Below, in pieces: positions 55,543-64,000 of a stretch of DNA of 64,000 bases. The position numbers and the translations under genes were made by a program. Numbering within the stretch: position 1 is the stretch's first letter; the number at the start of each line of letters is the position of its first letter. Below the pieces are notes generated by a model, which was not told where the DNA came from, ran no database searches, and saw only the letters and a list, made by a program, of their open reading frames with translations. This stretch comes from JBGOTP01 sp963717075 (GTDB lineage Bacteria; Acidobacteriota; Vicinamibacteria; Vicinamibacterales; CAVVIG01), in NCBI GenBank assembly GCA_963717075.1, contig CAVQVI010000027.1, forward strand, positions 1 to 64,000, written 5' to 3'.

Positions 55543-56088
55543 GTCTGTGTCCTCATACGTCGGTGAAGCAGTCTAACGACTAGTCGGCCGCGAGGCCATC
55601 GCGTAACCACTAACTGCGGTACGGTCGTTCATCGGCGTAAACCACGACATCGAAAAGAATTCTAGCAAGGATGAAGACGACCGCTGCTCCAGAACGCGCT
55701 CGACGAGGCGTACCGCGGGGAAGGCTACGAGGATTACGAGAGCTGGCCACCGAGCCGGCGTGCGGCGATCGCACGCGCGGTCGAGCAAGAACGGAACCGA
55801 CTCGACCTTGGAAAGACGGCGACGACCGAGCCACGGACCGAGCTGGCCGTGATGTCAAGAGTCGAACCGACATGCCGACAGTCCTCATCGACCGGCTGGT
55901 TCGTAAACGCGCGACGAAAAAGCTGAGGAACTTCAAGGGCCGCGGCAAGCTCAGTTGAGTGGTTTTCCGGCACCGGAGCGTGAAGCCGGCTATCCCTGTC
56001 AATTTGCTGCCAACAGCCCGCCTCGTTCAACTTCCGACCGGCCCAACTGAGCCACGCGCCGCCGAGCGCGGTCCAACATACGGAAATG
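55543..56088. other. Intergenic interval with a decayed coding fragment
   Basis: Around 55684-55860 on the plus strand a start-less frame reads LQNALDEAYRGEGYEDYESW, then PPSRRAAIARAVEQERN, which looks protein-like but has no start or ribosome site. A neighbouring frame (55671-55958) shows only low-complexity Arg. I regard it as a relic of an unidentified small gene. The rest shows nothing. Confidence 0.3.
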
Positions 56089-57120
56089 CTATCTGATCTG
56101 ATCCGCGAGCAGGGCTACGCTCAGCGCGTAAGCATGCGCGCAGTTGTAGGCCAACAGGACATCGTAGTTCTCGTAGACGAGGAAGTGACGTGTCCTGCCG
56201 GACACCAGCGCGGCCGGCTGATCGCTCGTCGGGAGGGAGCCGCCATTTGCCGCGAGCACGCCCATGGTGCGCCACTCTGAGAGCGGAAGGCGAACTGTCA
56301 TGTCGCGTGTGGCCTGGCACCGTCCGGTTCCTGCGCTGCGCGCCACGTGGCCTGCGATGTGCGACGCCACAGCGGGCGTGAGTTTGACTTCGCGTCCCCA
56401 CCGCTGGCCAGCGGACCAGCCGTAACCCTTGAGATAGTTGGCAATCGACGCGAAGATGTCGGCCGGCGATGCCCAGATGTCGCGTCGGCCATCGCCATCG
56501 AAGTCCTCCGCGTACTGAAGATAGCTCGACGGCATGAACTGTGGCTGGCCCATGGCGCCCGCCCAGGATCCGCGCATCTTCGTGAGGTCGATGTCGCCGC
56601 GGTTCAGGATCTCGAGCGCACTGAACAGTTCGTCGCGAAAGAGAGTCGATCGGCGCGGATCCCACGCCAGTGTCGCCAGGGCGCCTATGGTAGGCCGTAC
56701 GCCGCTGAATCTCCCGAAGCTCGATTCCGTGCCCCAGATGCTGACGATGATGCGCGACGGGACCTCGTACGTACCTGCGACTTGCTCGAGCAGGGTGCGA
56801 TGCTTCGCGTACATGTTCCGACCTGTTGCCACCTTTGCAGACAGGTTCCTCGAAATGTAGGTTTCGAGGGGCAGCACTTCTTCCGCCTGTGATCGATCGC
56901 GATCGATCACCACGCCCAACGGTTCAGTCAGATTGGCCAGTGCGAGATCGACGACGTCCTGACGAATGCCGCGCGACAGCGCCTCGGTGCGCACGCCATT
57001 CAACCAATCGGAAAAAGACGGCCGCGCATCTGGAGTGGAAAGAACGGGATTCTGCGCGCCTCGCACAGTCAGGGCACCCATCAGCATGAGCGCAACTGCG
57101 AGAATGCCGCGAACGCGCAT
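56089..57120 (-). CDS. Lytic murein transglycosylase, MltB type
   Basis: The 343-residue protein starts at ATG 57120 (MRVRGILAVALMLMGALTVR), a signal peptide. The SLT_2 domain has SIWGTESSFGRFSG, with catalytic Glu132, and GAMGQPQFMPSSYLQYAEDF. The next block, DGRRDIWASPADIFASIANY, and LKGYGWSAGQRWGREV are the family hallmark. It cleaves peptidoglycan glycan strands with 1,6-anhydro formation. No C-terminal peptidoglycan-binding domain is present. The upstream frame extension is not signal-like. Confidence 0.92.
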   Translation of the reverse strand: MRVRGILAVALMLMGALTVRGAQNPVLSTPDARPSFSDWLNGVRTEALSRGIRQDVVDLALANLTEPLGVVIDRDRSQAEEVLPLETYISRNLSAKVATGRNMYAKHRTLLEQVAGTYEVPSRIIVSIWGTESSFGRFSGVRPTIGALATLAWDPRRSTLFRDELFSALEILNRGDIDLTKMRGSWAGAMGQPQFMPSSYLQYAEDFDGDGRRDIWASPADIFASIANYLKGYGWSAGQRWGREVKLTPAVASHIAGHVARSAGTGRCQATRDMTVRLPLSEWRTMGVLAANGGSLPTSDQPAALVSGRTRHFLVYENYDVLLAYNCAHAYALSVALLADQIR

Positions 57121-57317
57121 GTGTAGAGTGTACAACGCCGCAGGGGTAGAAGCAGGAGAACTCCACGCTGTTCTCAACGAGGATTGCATGGAAATGCAAT
57201 CTCTCTGACGTTCTGATGGCCATCAGTGTGCGCCCGGTGGAGGAGCGCTGGATTGCGGACAGAGGCCGAATGAGGAACCGATCGCCGAGGCCGTGTTTCA
57301 GGGCAGAATGATACGCG

Positions 57318-58505
57318 ATGCCGCACCTGTTCGATCCACTGACGCTTCGGGGACTGACAATCCCCAATCGCATTGTTGTTTCGCCCATGTGCCAGTACTC
57401 GAGCGTCGACGGGCTCGCAGGCGACTGGCACCTCGTGCACTTGGGCAGCAGGGCCGTGGGCGGCGCCGGGCTAGTGTTCACCGAAGCAACCGCCGTCACC
57501 GCTGACGGTCGTATCAGCCCGGAGGACCAGGGCCTTTGGAGCGATCGACACGCTGACGCGCTTGGGAGGGTCGTCCGCTTCGTGCGCGCGCAGGGTGCGC
57601 CGGCCGGCATCCAGCTCGCGCATGCCGGACGCAAGGGCAGCACCTACCGCCCATGGTCGGGCCAAGGCGCCCTTCCGGCCGCGGCCGGCGGGTGGCAGCC
57701 CGTCGGGCCCACTTCAGAGGCGTTCGCCGATGACTATCCGGTCCCGCGGGCACTGGCGGCCCCCGACATTGCGGCGATTGTCCGCGCCTTTGCTGATGCG
57801 GCGAAACGCGCTCTTGCGGCGGGCTTCGACGTGGTCGAAGTGCATGCGGCTCACGGCTATCTCATTCATGAATTCCTGTCGCCGTTGAGCAACACGCGCA
57901 CCGATGCGTACGGCGGATCGTTTGATAATCGCGTTCGCCTCTGTCTCGAAATCGTGGAAGCCGTGCGGCGGGTCTGGCCGGAGCGTTCACCGTTCTTCGT
58001 GCGCATCTCCGCGACGGACTGGACGCCGGGCGGATGGGATGTCGACGAGGCCGTGGAACTCTGCCGACGACTGCGCGATCGGGGGGTCGACCTCATCGAT
58101 TGTTCCTCGGGCGGCAACGTGGCTCGTGCGGAGATTCCGATTGGCCCTGACTACCAGGTGCCGTTCGCGACGCGCATCCGACGCGAGGCCGCCGTGGCAA
58201 CAGGCGCCGTTGGGTTCATTACCTCGTCCGCGCAGGCTGATGCGATTGTTCGCAGCGGACGCGCCGACTGTGTGCTCCTGGCCCGGGAACTGCTGCGCGA
58301 CCCGTACTGGCCGCTGCGGGCCGCGCGTGAACTCGGGCACGCCGTGTCATGGCCGCCGCAGTACCTTCGCGCCGCACCACAGGGTGCGGCGCAAGGTAGC
58401 GCGCGGCCGCAGGAGACGACGCCTGCACCGATCACCAGGGGCACTCCCAGAGCGCACGGGGTCGGTTCTTCCGGCAATCGTCGTCTTGCACGCTATCATT
58501 CGCAC
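57318..58505 (+). CDS. NADH:flavin oxidoreductase, Old Yellow Enzyme (YqjM-like); 3' end unresolved
   Basis: The first 350 residues form a complete FMN-binding TIM barrel: MPHLFDPLTLRGLTIPNRIV, SPMCQYSSVDGLAGDWHLVH, IQLAHAGRKGST, VVEVHAAHGYLIHEFLSPL and SNTRTDAYGGSFDNRVRLCL. Catalytic Tyr/His positions agree with YqjM. It reduces activated alkenes using NAD(P)H. No stop follows the usual end (WPPQYLRAAPQG). The frame runs on through a hairpin (58369-58392) and into the response-regulator gene, whose own GTG is at 58506. I treat the read-through as an artefact or lost stop and give the boundary as 58505. Confidence 0.85.
58369..58392 (+). terminator. Perfect 10-bp hairpin at the 3' end of the OYE gene
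   Basis: GCGCCGCACC (58369-58378) pairs with GGTGCGGCGC (58383-58392) around the loop ACAG. No T-run follows. It lies where the oxidoreductase domain ends and supports a gene boundary there. Confidence 0.5.
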
Positions 58506-59175
58506 GTGCGCGCACTGATCATCGAAGACGATCAGACGATTGCGGACTTCGTGGCGCGTGGTCTGCGCGAATCGGGCTTCGCTGTCGATCGCATGCCTGA
58601 CGGCGAGTCGGGGCTCGCCGCCGCTCTTCAGCAGCCGTACGACGTCGCAATCGTGGACCTGATGCTGCCCAAGCGGGACGGCTTGTCAGTGATCGACGAG
58701 CTGCGACGCCGCGGCAAGTCGATCCCCGTCCTCATTCTGAGTGCCCGGCGCTCGGTTGACGATCGTGTCCGCGGCCTCCACGCGGGTGGCGACGATTATC
58801 TGACGAAGCCGTTCGCCTTCTCGGAGCTCCTGGCGCGGGTGCAAGCGCTCGTCCGTCGAGCGTCGCGCACGCCCGAGCAGACGGCCTTGACGGCTGGCGA
58901 TCTCTCGCTCGATCTCCTGACGCGCAAGGTGACGCGTGCCGGCGTCTCGATTGATCTGCGCCCACGCGAGTTTGCCTTGCTCGAGTACCTGTTGCGCAAC
59001 GCCGGCACGCGTCGTGTCGAAGACGATGATTCTGTCGCACGTCTGGGAGTACAACTTCGATCCGCAGACCAACATCGTGGACGTGCTGGTGAGCCGGCTG
59101 CGCGACAAGATCGATCGTCCCTTCGAGACGAAACTGCTGCACACCGTGAGAGGGGTCGGCTATGTCATCCGATGA
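58506..59175 (+). CDS. OmpR/PhoB-family response regulator, one frameshift
   Basis: The restored regulator has about 222 residues. GTG 58506 opens VRALIIEDDQTIADFVARGL, with the phospho-acceptor Asp in VAIVDLMLPKRDG, then VLILSARRSVDDRVRG and YLTKPFAFSELLAR with the conserved Lys. The winged-helix DNA-binding domain starts LRPREFALLEYLLRNAG. One extra base near 59008 shifts the frame, and VVSKTMILSHVWEYNFDPQT continues to YVIR. It pairs with the histidine kinase that overlaps its end by 14 bp. A TATCAT hexamer just upstream of the GTG suggests a promoter inside the OYE region. Confidence 0.88.
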
Positions 59176-60490
59176 TCCCCTCTTGCCAGAGTTCGGACTC
59201 CGTCTCGGGCTGTGGTACGCGACCCTCTTCGTTGCCGGCGCCATCGTCATCGTGTTCGTCACCTACTCGCTGACGGCCGCGTCGCTGGCGCAGCGCGACC
59301 AGCAAATCATCGGTCAGAAACTCGGCGAGTACGCGGCCGTGTACTCGCGCGACGGGCTTCGCGGTCTCACCAACCTGGTGGCATCGGAACAACGCACCGC
59401 GCCGGAACGGCTGTTCGTCCGCGTTGTCGATCGCGGCACCGAGGCGCTCGTCCTCAGCATGCCGGAAGGGTGGAATGAGACGACGCTCGAGACGGTTTCT
59501 CGCGTCTTCGACGACGGTACGCTCGTGCAGGTGGGGAAGAGCACGGAAGCGCGCCTGGATCTGCTGGCCAGATTCCGTGCGACGCTGGGGCTGGTCACGC
59601 TGCTCGTCGTCGCCATCGCACTGACCGGAGGCTGGCTGGCGACCCAGTCGGCGCTGCAGCCCATCCGCCGCCTGACGGCCGCCGTCCAGCGGATCATCGC
59701 GACCGGACGGACCGACGAGCGCGTGCCCGTCGCCAAGCACGACGATGCGATCAACGAGCTGACCCTGTTGTTCAACGCGATGCTCGACAAGATCGAGGGG
59801 CTGGTGAACGGCATGCGCGGCGCGCTCGACAATGTGTCGCACGACCTGCGCACGCCGCTGACGCGGCTTCGCGGCACGGCGGAACTGGCGCTCGCGGCCC
59901 CCGAAGATCCCGACCGCTACCGCGAGGCGCTGGCCGACTGCGTCGAGGAAACCGACCGCGTGCTGACGATGCTCAACACGTTGATGGACATTTCGGAGGC
60001 CGAGAGCGGCGCCATGCCGTTGCAGCGAGAGCCTGTCAACGTCGCCGAGGTCGCCTCGCGTGCCATCGATCTGTACCGCGATGTCGCGGATGCCAAGGGC
60101 GTGGCCCTGGCCGTGGATGCGGGCACCGATGTGACCGTCCTCGGCGACCGGGTGCGGCTGGAACAGGTGGCCGCCAATCTGATCGACAACGCTGTGAAGT
60201 ACACGCCGCGGGGAGGCCGCGTCACCATCGGCTGGCAGCGCGAAGACGGACGCGCCGTGCTCCGCGTGCACGACACAGGCATCGGTATTCCCGCCGATGA
60301 GCTGCCGCGTATCTGGGACCGGCTGTTTCGCGGCGACCGGAGCCGCGCCGAGCGCGGCCTCGGACTCGGCCTGAGTCTGGTCAAGGCCATCGTGGAGGCG
60401 CACGGTGGATCTGTCAGCGTTTCGAGCGAGCCGGCCCGCGGCTCGACTTTTGCCGTCGAATTGCCGGCCAGTCCTGCGCTCCGCCCTTAA
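59162..60490 (+). CDS. Sensor histidine kinase
   Basis: The 442-residue kinase has TM1 (about 17-38) and TM2 (about 142-160) flanking a periplasmic sensor of roughly 100 residues. A HAMP domain follows (LQPIRRLTAAVQRIIATGR). HisKA carries the phospho-acceptor His227 in NVSHDLRTPLTRL. The ATPase domain has N box NLIDNAVKYTP, G1 DTGIGIPADE, and GLGLGLSLVKAIVEAHGG. It is complete and in frame. Together with the upstream regulator it forms a two-component system directly before the htrA gene, an arrangement seen for envelope-stress control. Confidence 0.94.
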   Translation: MSSDDPLLPEFGLRLGLWYATLFVAGAIVIVFVTYSLTAASLAQRDQQIIGQKLGEYAAVYSRDGLRGLTNLVASEQRTAPERLFVRVVDRGTEALVLSMPEGWNETTLETVSRVFDDGTLVQVGKSTEARLDLLARFRATLGLVTLLVVAIALTGGWLATQSALQPIRRLTAAVQRIIATGRTDERVPVAKHDDAINELTLLFNAMLDKIEGLVNGMRGALDNVSHDLRTPLTRLRGTAELALAAPEDPDRYREALADCVEETDRVLTMLNTLMDISEAESGAMPLQREPVNVAEVASRAIDLYRDVADAKGVALAVDAGTDVTVLGDRVRLEQVAANLIDNAVKYTPRGGRVTIGWQREDGRAVLRVHDTGIGIPADELPRIWDRLFRGDRSRAERGLGLGLSLVKAIVEAHGGSVSVSSEPARGSTFAVELPASPALRP

Positions 60491-60573
60491 GCCCTGTGTC
60501 CTCCGTCCTCTAATCTGCCGGCCCTGTGCCTTTCGCCCTTGAACCAATCTGCCTCCTCGCCAGCCGGTTCCGC

Positions 60574-60595
60574 AACATTTCATACATGTAATGTT
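60574..60595 (+). promoter_or_regulatory. Inverted repeat upstream of htrA, candidate regulator site
   Basis: AACATT and AATGTT are separated by ten bases that contain CATACATG. The repeat lies 117 bases before the htrA start, in an A+T-rich pocket of an otherwise GC-rich interval. It could bind the adjacent response regulator. Confidence 0.4.
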
Positions 60596-60711
60596 CCGTT
60601 AACGTCCCGGACAGGAAGGGTCACGTCTAATCAGATGTATGCGGCAGCCGATGCCGGCGGTGCAGGGCTTCCGCCGTTGCGAGAAAGGCTCAAGAAGAGA
60701 GAGGACAACCC

Positions 60712-62238
60712 ATGGAAGACCGACACACATACCTCAACCAACGGAGCGTTCGCGCGGGTCTTGCTGCGCTGACCGCGGCCGTTCTCATAGCGGGCGTGAC
60801 GTGGCACGGCGTTTCGGCGAAGAGCAACGCGCCGGGTCCGGACCCCGCGGCGGTGGGACAAACACCGACCGTGTCCCGAACATTTGCCGGTGGCCGCGAT
60901 TCGTACGCCGACATCGTCAAGACGGTCGCTCCGGCGGTCGTGACGATTCGCACCGAAGGCCGGGCCAGAATCGCCCCCACTGGATTTGAGGACGACGATC
61001 TCTTTCGGCAGTTCTTTCCCGATCAGTTCGGCCGTGCGCCGCGCGGCGTCCCGCGCCAGGCGCCAGGACCAATGCCGCGGATGCCGCGCCAATCCGGGCT
61101 TGGCTCCGGGGTGATCGTCAGCGGGGATGGGTACATCCTGACGAACAATCACGTGATCGACCACGCCGACCGGATTCGCGTGGACTTGACGGACGGACGG
61201 ACGGTTGATGCGAAGCTCATCGGATCGGACGAACCGAGCGATCTCGCTGTGGTGAAGATTGAGGCGAGCGATCTGCATCAGCTTGCGCTAGGGAATTCGG
61301 ACGCCGTCGAGGTTGGTGACGTCGTGCTGGCGGTGGGCAATCCGCTTGGCCTTGGTCAGACCGTCACAATGGGGATCATCAGCGCGAAGGGCCGGGCGAC
61401 GGACCGAGAGAACTATGAGGAGTTCCTCCAGACCGACGCGCCGATCAACCACGGCAATTCCGGTGGGGCGCTCGTGAACACGAAAGGCGAGCTCATCGGC
61501 ATCAACTCCCAGATCGCGTCGGTATCGGACGGCAACATCGGCATCGGCTTCGCAATTCCCGCGAACATGGCGAAGCGTGTCATGGAGGATCTGAAGACTG
61601 GCGGCCGCGTGCGCCGTTCGCAGCTGGGCGTCAGCATTCAGGGTGTGACCTCGGAGATCGCCGAGAGCCTGGGTCTGAAGCAGGTCGGTGGCGCCATCGT
61701 GAGCGCGGTGACCCCCGGTAGCGCGGCAGATCGCGCGGGCGTGAAGCAGAACGACGTCATCAAGTCGTTCAATGGGCAACCGGTTCACGACACCAACAGC
61801 CTCCGCAATCGGGTCGCCGAGAGCCAGCCCGGTTCGAACGCGACGCTCGTGGTGATTCGGGACGGCAGCGAGCGAACGCTGACGGTCAAGCTCGATGAGA
61901 AGGAAACAGGCAAAGTGTCGTCCAACGCGTCTCCGGCGGATCGTGAGGACAAATCAGCACTTGGCGTGACGGTTGCGCCGCTGACGCCGGACCTGGCCGA
62001 GCGGTTTGATGTTCCGAAGGGCGTCCGTGGTCTGCTCGTGCGGGACGTGAATCCGGACAGCCGCGGGGCGGAAGCCGGGATCAGGCGCGGCGACGTCATT
62101 CAGCAGGTCAACCGACAGGCGGTGCAGAGCGTCGAGGAGCTGCGCGCCGCGGTCCGCCGAAGTGCTGACCGTCCGGCTCTCTTGCTCGTCAACCGTGATG
62201 GACACGATATCTTTCTGACGGTTCGACCCTCCGCATGA
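60712..62238 (+). CDS. degP: HtrA/DegP-type periplasmic serine protease with two PDZ domains
   Basis: The 508-residue protein has a signal anchor (about 16-36) and the trypsin-like triad: His147 in LTNNHVIDHADRI, Asp177 in SDLAVVKIE and Ser250 in APINHGNSGGALVN. The residue before the GNSGG block is His where most DegP proteins have Pro. PDZ1 spans about 300-395 (LGVSIQGVTSEIAESLGLKQ) and PDZ2 about 415-505 (LGVTVAPLTPDLAERFDVPK). It degrades or refolds damaged envelope proteins. It follows the two-component genes in the same direction. Confidence 0.95.
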   Translation: MEDRHTYLNQRSVRAGLAALTAAVLIAGVTWHGVSAKSNAPGPDPAAVGQTPTVSRTFAGGRDSYADIVKTVAPAVVTIRTEGRARIAPTGFEDDDLFRQFFPDQFGRAPRGVPRQAPGPMPRMPRQSGLGSGVIVSGDGYILTNNHVIDHADRIRVDLTDGRTVDAKLIGSDEPSDLAVVKIEASDLHQLALGNSDAVEVGDVVLAVGNPLGLGQTVTMGIISAKGRATDRENYEEFLQTDAPINHGNSGGALVNTKGELIGINSQIASVSDGNIGIGFAIPANMAKRVMEDLKTGGRVRRSQLGVSIQGVTSEIAESLGLKQVGGAIVSAVTPGSAADRAGVKQNDVIKSFNGQPVHDTNSLRNRVAESQPGSNATLVVIRDGSERTLTVKLDEKETGKVSSNASPADREDKSALGVTVAPLTPDLAERFDVPKGVRGLLVRDVNPDSRGAEAGIRRGDVIQQVNRQAVQSVEELRAAVRRSADRPALLLVNRDGHDIFLTVRPSA

Positions 62239-62248
62239 ATCTTTACGA

Positions 62249-62375
62249 CGTGCGGACGCTTCTCGACCGGATGCTGCAACATGTCGTGAACCACCGCAGC
62301 TACCACCGCGGACAGGTCACGACATGCTACGGCGGCTGGGCGCACGGCCCGCGCAGAGTGCAGACATGGTGCGTT
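62249..62375 (+). pseudogene. C-terminal relic of a DinB-family gene
   Basis: The frame reads LLDRMLQHVVNHRSYHRGQV, the DinB-family C-terminal helix with the metal-binding 'NHxxYHRGQ' block. After a one-base slip near 62318 it continues as MLRRLGARPAQSADMV. The N-terminal two thirds of a DinB protein are missing, because htrA ends only 10 bp upstream. It is a remnant, not a functional gene. Confidence 0.6.
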
Positions 62376-62550
62376 CTACCAGCTTCGGCAGAGGGGCAGA
62401 GAAGGCTGGAGGGGCTGGTGTGAGGCTGCTGGGGGGGTGGGAGTCACTGCCCTGCCCGGGCTGCCTGCCCTGCCGTGGTGTTATTATCGGGTTGTCTTCC
62501 GACACGCGCGCTCGTTGTCTCACGAGCGCTCGTACCAAAAGGAGTCTCGG

Positions 62551-62748
62551 ATGGCGACCGGCACAATCAAGCGGATCCAGCGGGACAAGGGCTTCGGCTT
62601 CATTCGCGATACGAACGGACAGGAATATTTCTTCCACCGCAGCTCCGTTCAGGGGAGCTTCGACGACTTGTCTGAGGGGCAGCGGGTGAGCTTCGACGAG
62701 GAACAATCCCCGAAGGGGCCACGCGCCGGGAACGTCCGGCCCGAATAG
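62551..62748 (+). CDS. Cold-shock protein (CspA family)
   Basis: The 65-residue protein is a complete cold-shock domain: ATGTIKRIQRDKGFGFIRDT carries RNP1 (KGFGFI), and EYFFHRSSVQG carries RNP2 (FFH). AAAAGGAG precedes ATG 62551. A TATTAT hexamer at 62482-62487 would give a leader of about 55-60 bases, shorter than in E. coli cspA. It binds single-stranded RNA/DNA and acts as an RNA chaperone. The C-terminus (PKGPRAGNVRPE) is typical. Confidence 0.95.
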   Translation: MATGTIKRIQRDKGFGFIRDTNGQEYFFHRSSVQGSFDDLSEGQRVSFDEEQSPKGPRAGNVRPE

Positions 62749-62769
62749 GCTCCGTCGTCGTCGTATCGT

Positions 62770-62825
62770 CAGGCCCGCAGCCTGTCAGGTCGGGCGCCCG
62801 ATCGCCCGAGCTGACAAGCTCGCGC
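62770..62825 (+). repeat. Degenerate palindromic elements
   Basis: GCCCGAGC (62803-62810), loop TGACAA and GCTCGCGC (62817-62824) form the GAGC/GCTC variant with one mismatch. A more decayed copy, with arms near 62771 and 62788, precedes it. They lie between csp and the M28 peptidase gene, which are convergent. Confidence 0.55.
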
Positions 62826-62827
62826 GC

Positions 62828-64000
62828 CTACTTCCTCGCCCCCGGAGTGAGCGTCGTTTCCTTGCGCTGTCCCGCCCGCAGGTAGATCACTTTCGCGGGC
62901 ACCCCAATTTTCAGCACTTCGAGCGCGTACGTGTAGTCGTAGACGTTCGCGATCGTCTGTCCCGCGATCTCGACGATGATGTCGCCCTTCTGAAGGCCGG
63001 CCTGTTCGGCCGGACCGCCGCCGATCACGCCGCTCAGGAGCAGGCCCTTGACCTCAGTGGAGTAGTCGGGCACCGTGCCGGTGAAGAGACGCAGGCCCGC
63101 CCGTGGGCCGGTGTTGGTCTGCTCGACTTTTGTGAACGCGGGCGGCTGATCGAGGTCGCATCACGCGCCGCGTGATGGACGACGGCAAATTCGGCGACGC
63201 GATCGAGATCCTCGTAGTTGATCTTGTCCGCGGTATCGGACGGTCGATGATAGTCCGGGTGCGTGCCCGTGAAAAACGTCAGACGACGGGATGCTCGCCT
63301 GATTGAAGCTCGTCGACGTCGGTCGGCTGGTACGGGTCGGCGTGCAGCAGGAGGTCGAATCCGGCCGCGATGTTCGCCTGCTCGAGGATGCGCGCCCACG
63401 AAGGGCTCGTGCCCGTCGCCTGCACCGTGAGCTTGTTGTCCTGCATCCGACCGACCATGTCGAAGTTGAGATACGCCTCGATCTGATCGAGGGCGAGCGG
63501 CGGCGTGATTGACGAAGGCCGTCGATCCAATCAGTCCGATCTCTTCACCCGACCAGAACTCGAGCAGCACGTTGCGGCGCCTCGGCTGAGAGGACAGAAT
63601 CTCGCCGATACTCAGGACGGCGGCCGACCCGGATGCGTTGTCGTCGGCGCCGAAATGGATGCGTCCGGCTTCGGTCTTGTCCGCCAACGAGTTGCCGTTC
63701 TCTCCACGACCCAAGTGGTCGTAATGTGCGCCGAGCGCCACCCAGGGCTTCTGCACGGCCGCGGTCGGGAGTGTCGCCGGCAAGTAGCCAACCACGTTGT
63801 GCCCCGTGCGCTTCTCCCGGACGACCGCGGCATGAATCGCGATCCTCTTGCCGGGAATGTCGAACCCGCTGACGTGTGGATTGGCGGAGTCGAGCGCCTG
63901 CTGGGCCTCTTCGAGCGTCATGGCCGCTTCCCTCGAAGATCGTCTCCGCGACGGTTGCCGCTAATGCTCGCGGCCACGATGCCCGAGCCGGAGAGGGCGG
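62828..64000 (-). CDS. M28 peptidase with C-terminal PDZ domain, frameshifted and cut by window edge
   Basis: The gene enters from the right edge and stops at 62828. Pieces in order: VAETIFEGSG, then TLEEAQQALDSANPHVSGFD, VALGAHYDHLGRGE (zinc His), HFGADDNASGSAAVLSIGE (zinc Asp), LEFWSGEEIGLIGSTAFV (catalytic Glu), IEAYLNFDMVGRMQDNKL, GTHPDYHRPSDTADKINYED (zinc His) and the PDZ domain GLLLSGVIGGGPAEQAGLQK. At least four single-base slips are needed to join them. The arrangement matches M28 aminopeptidases with a terminal PDZ. The signal peptide would lie beyond 64000. Confidence 0.85.

Noticed and set aside
55671..55958. 95-residue plus-strand ORF before the transglycosylase
   Set aside because: It is Arg-rich with no domain. 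A neighbouring frame looks more protein-like but lacks a start, so only a relic is noted.
59165..60583. 472-residue minus-strand ORF opposite the histidine kinase
   Set aside because: It has low-complexity Gln/Arg/His composition, typical of an antisense shadow in GC-rich DNA.

Overview
The window looks like a metagenome- or long-read-derived contig from a GC-rich, heterotrophic Gram-negative soil-type bacterium, most likely an acidobacterium close to the Vicinamibacteria. This is an inference from memory. The supporting features are DUF1592/DUF1552 gene pairs, secreted mono-haem proteins, several secreted M28 peptidases, three paralogues of a 'PDLxGxW' secreted family, DUF2934 proteins, and many copies of a palindromic intergenic element with core GCCCGACC-TGAA-GGTCGGGC followed by CTACG. 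No rRNA, tRNA, CRISPR array, phage or transposase was recognised.

Layout. 1-8000: the end of an ArsC-like gene, a two-gene glycosyltransferase operon, a secreted haem protein, an M28 peptidase, and a metal-binding/Cu-monooxygenase-like operon. 8000-16100: a palindrome array, a divergent phosphotransferase / acyl-CoA dehydrogenase pair, an ankyrin-repeat protein and a DUF1592-DUF1552 operon. 16100-20900: decayed phosphotransferase fragments, two convergent 'PDLxGxW' paralogues, an FmdB zinc ribbon and a DEAD-box helicase. 20900-33450: a nitrogen-control island with three ammonium transporters, an ion permease, a porin-like protein with a sigma-54-type promoter, a TPR/small-membrane-protein pair, and glnD overlapping glnB. 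33450-36100: ftsB, cutA-dedA and a cystathionine gamma-synthase-like gene. 36139-38737: a run of small accessory genes that includes a catalytically degenerate sigma-54-activator AAA+ domain fused to DUF2934. 39245-47994: RNase III with an N-terminal DUF2007 domain, a second haem/Cu-monooxygenase-like gene, an ATPase with an altered Walker A, purA, a PilZ protein and lepB. 48000-52200: peptidase T, exonuclease III, a 7Fe-type ferredoxin, a chlorite-dismutase-family protein and thioredoxin 2, with palindromes and TGACCAAA-type repeats between them. 52700-64000: a third 'PDLxGxW' paralogue, a serine hydrolase, a lytic transglycosylase, an OYE-type oxidoreductase, a two-component system next to an HtrA/DegP protease, a cold-shock protein and an M28-PDZ peptidase cut by the window edge.

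Two points colour the whole annotation. First, more than twenty single-base frameshifts interrupt otherwise well-conserved genes (glnD, lepB, three amt genes, pepT, xth, a response regulator). Most look like one extra base in or near a short run, so assembly error is likelier than mass gene decay. I mark these 'frameshifted' and give the span of the restored gene. Second, the palindromic element is not only intergenic. It supplies the stop codon or the last residues of at least four genes, and its stem shows a compensated base-pair change, which suggests selection on the hairpin.
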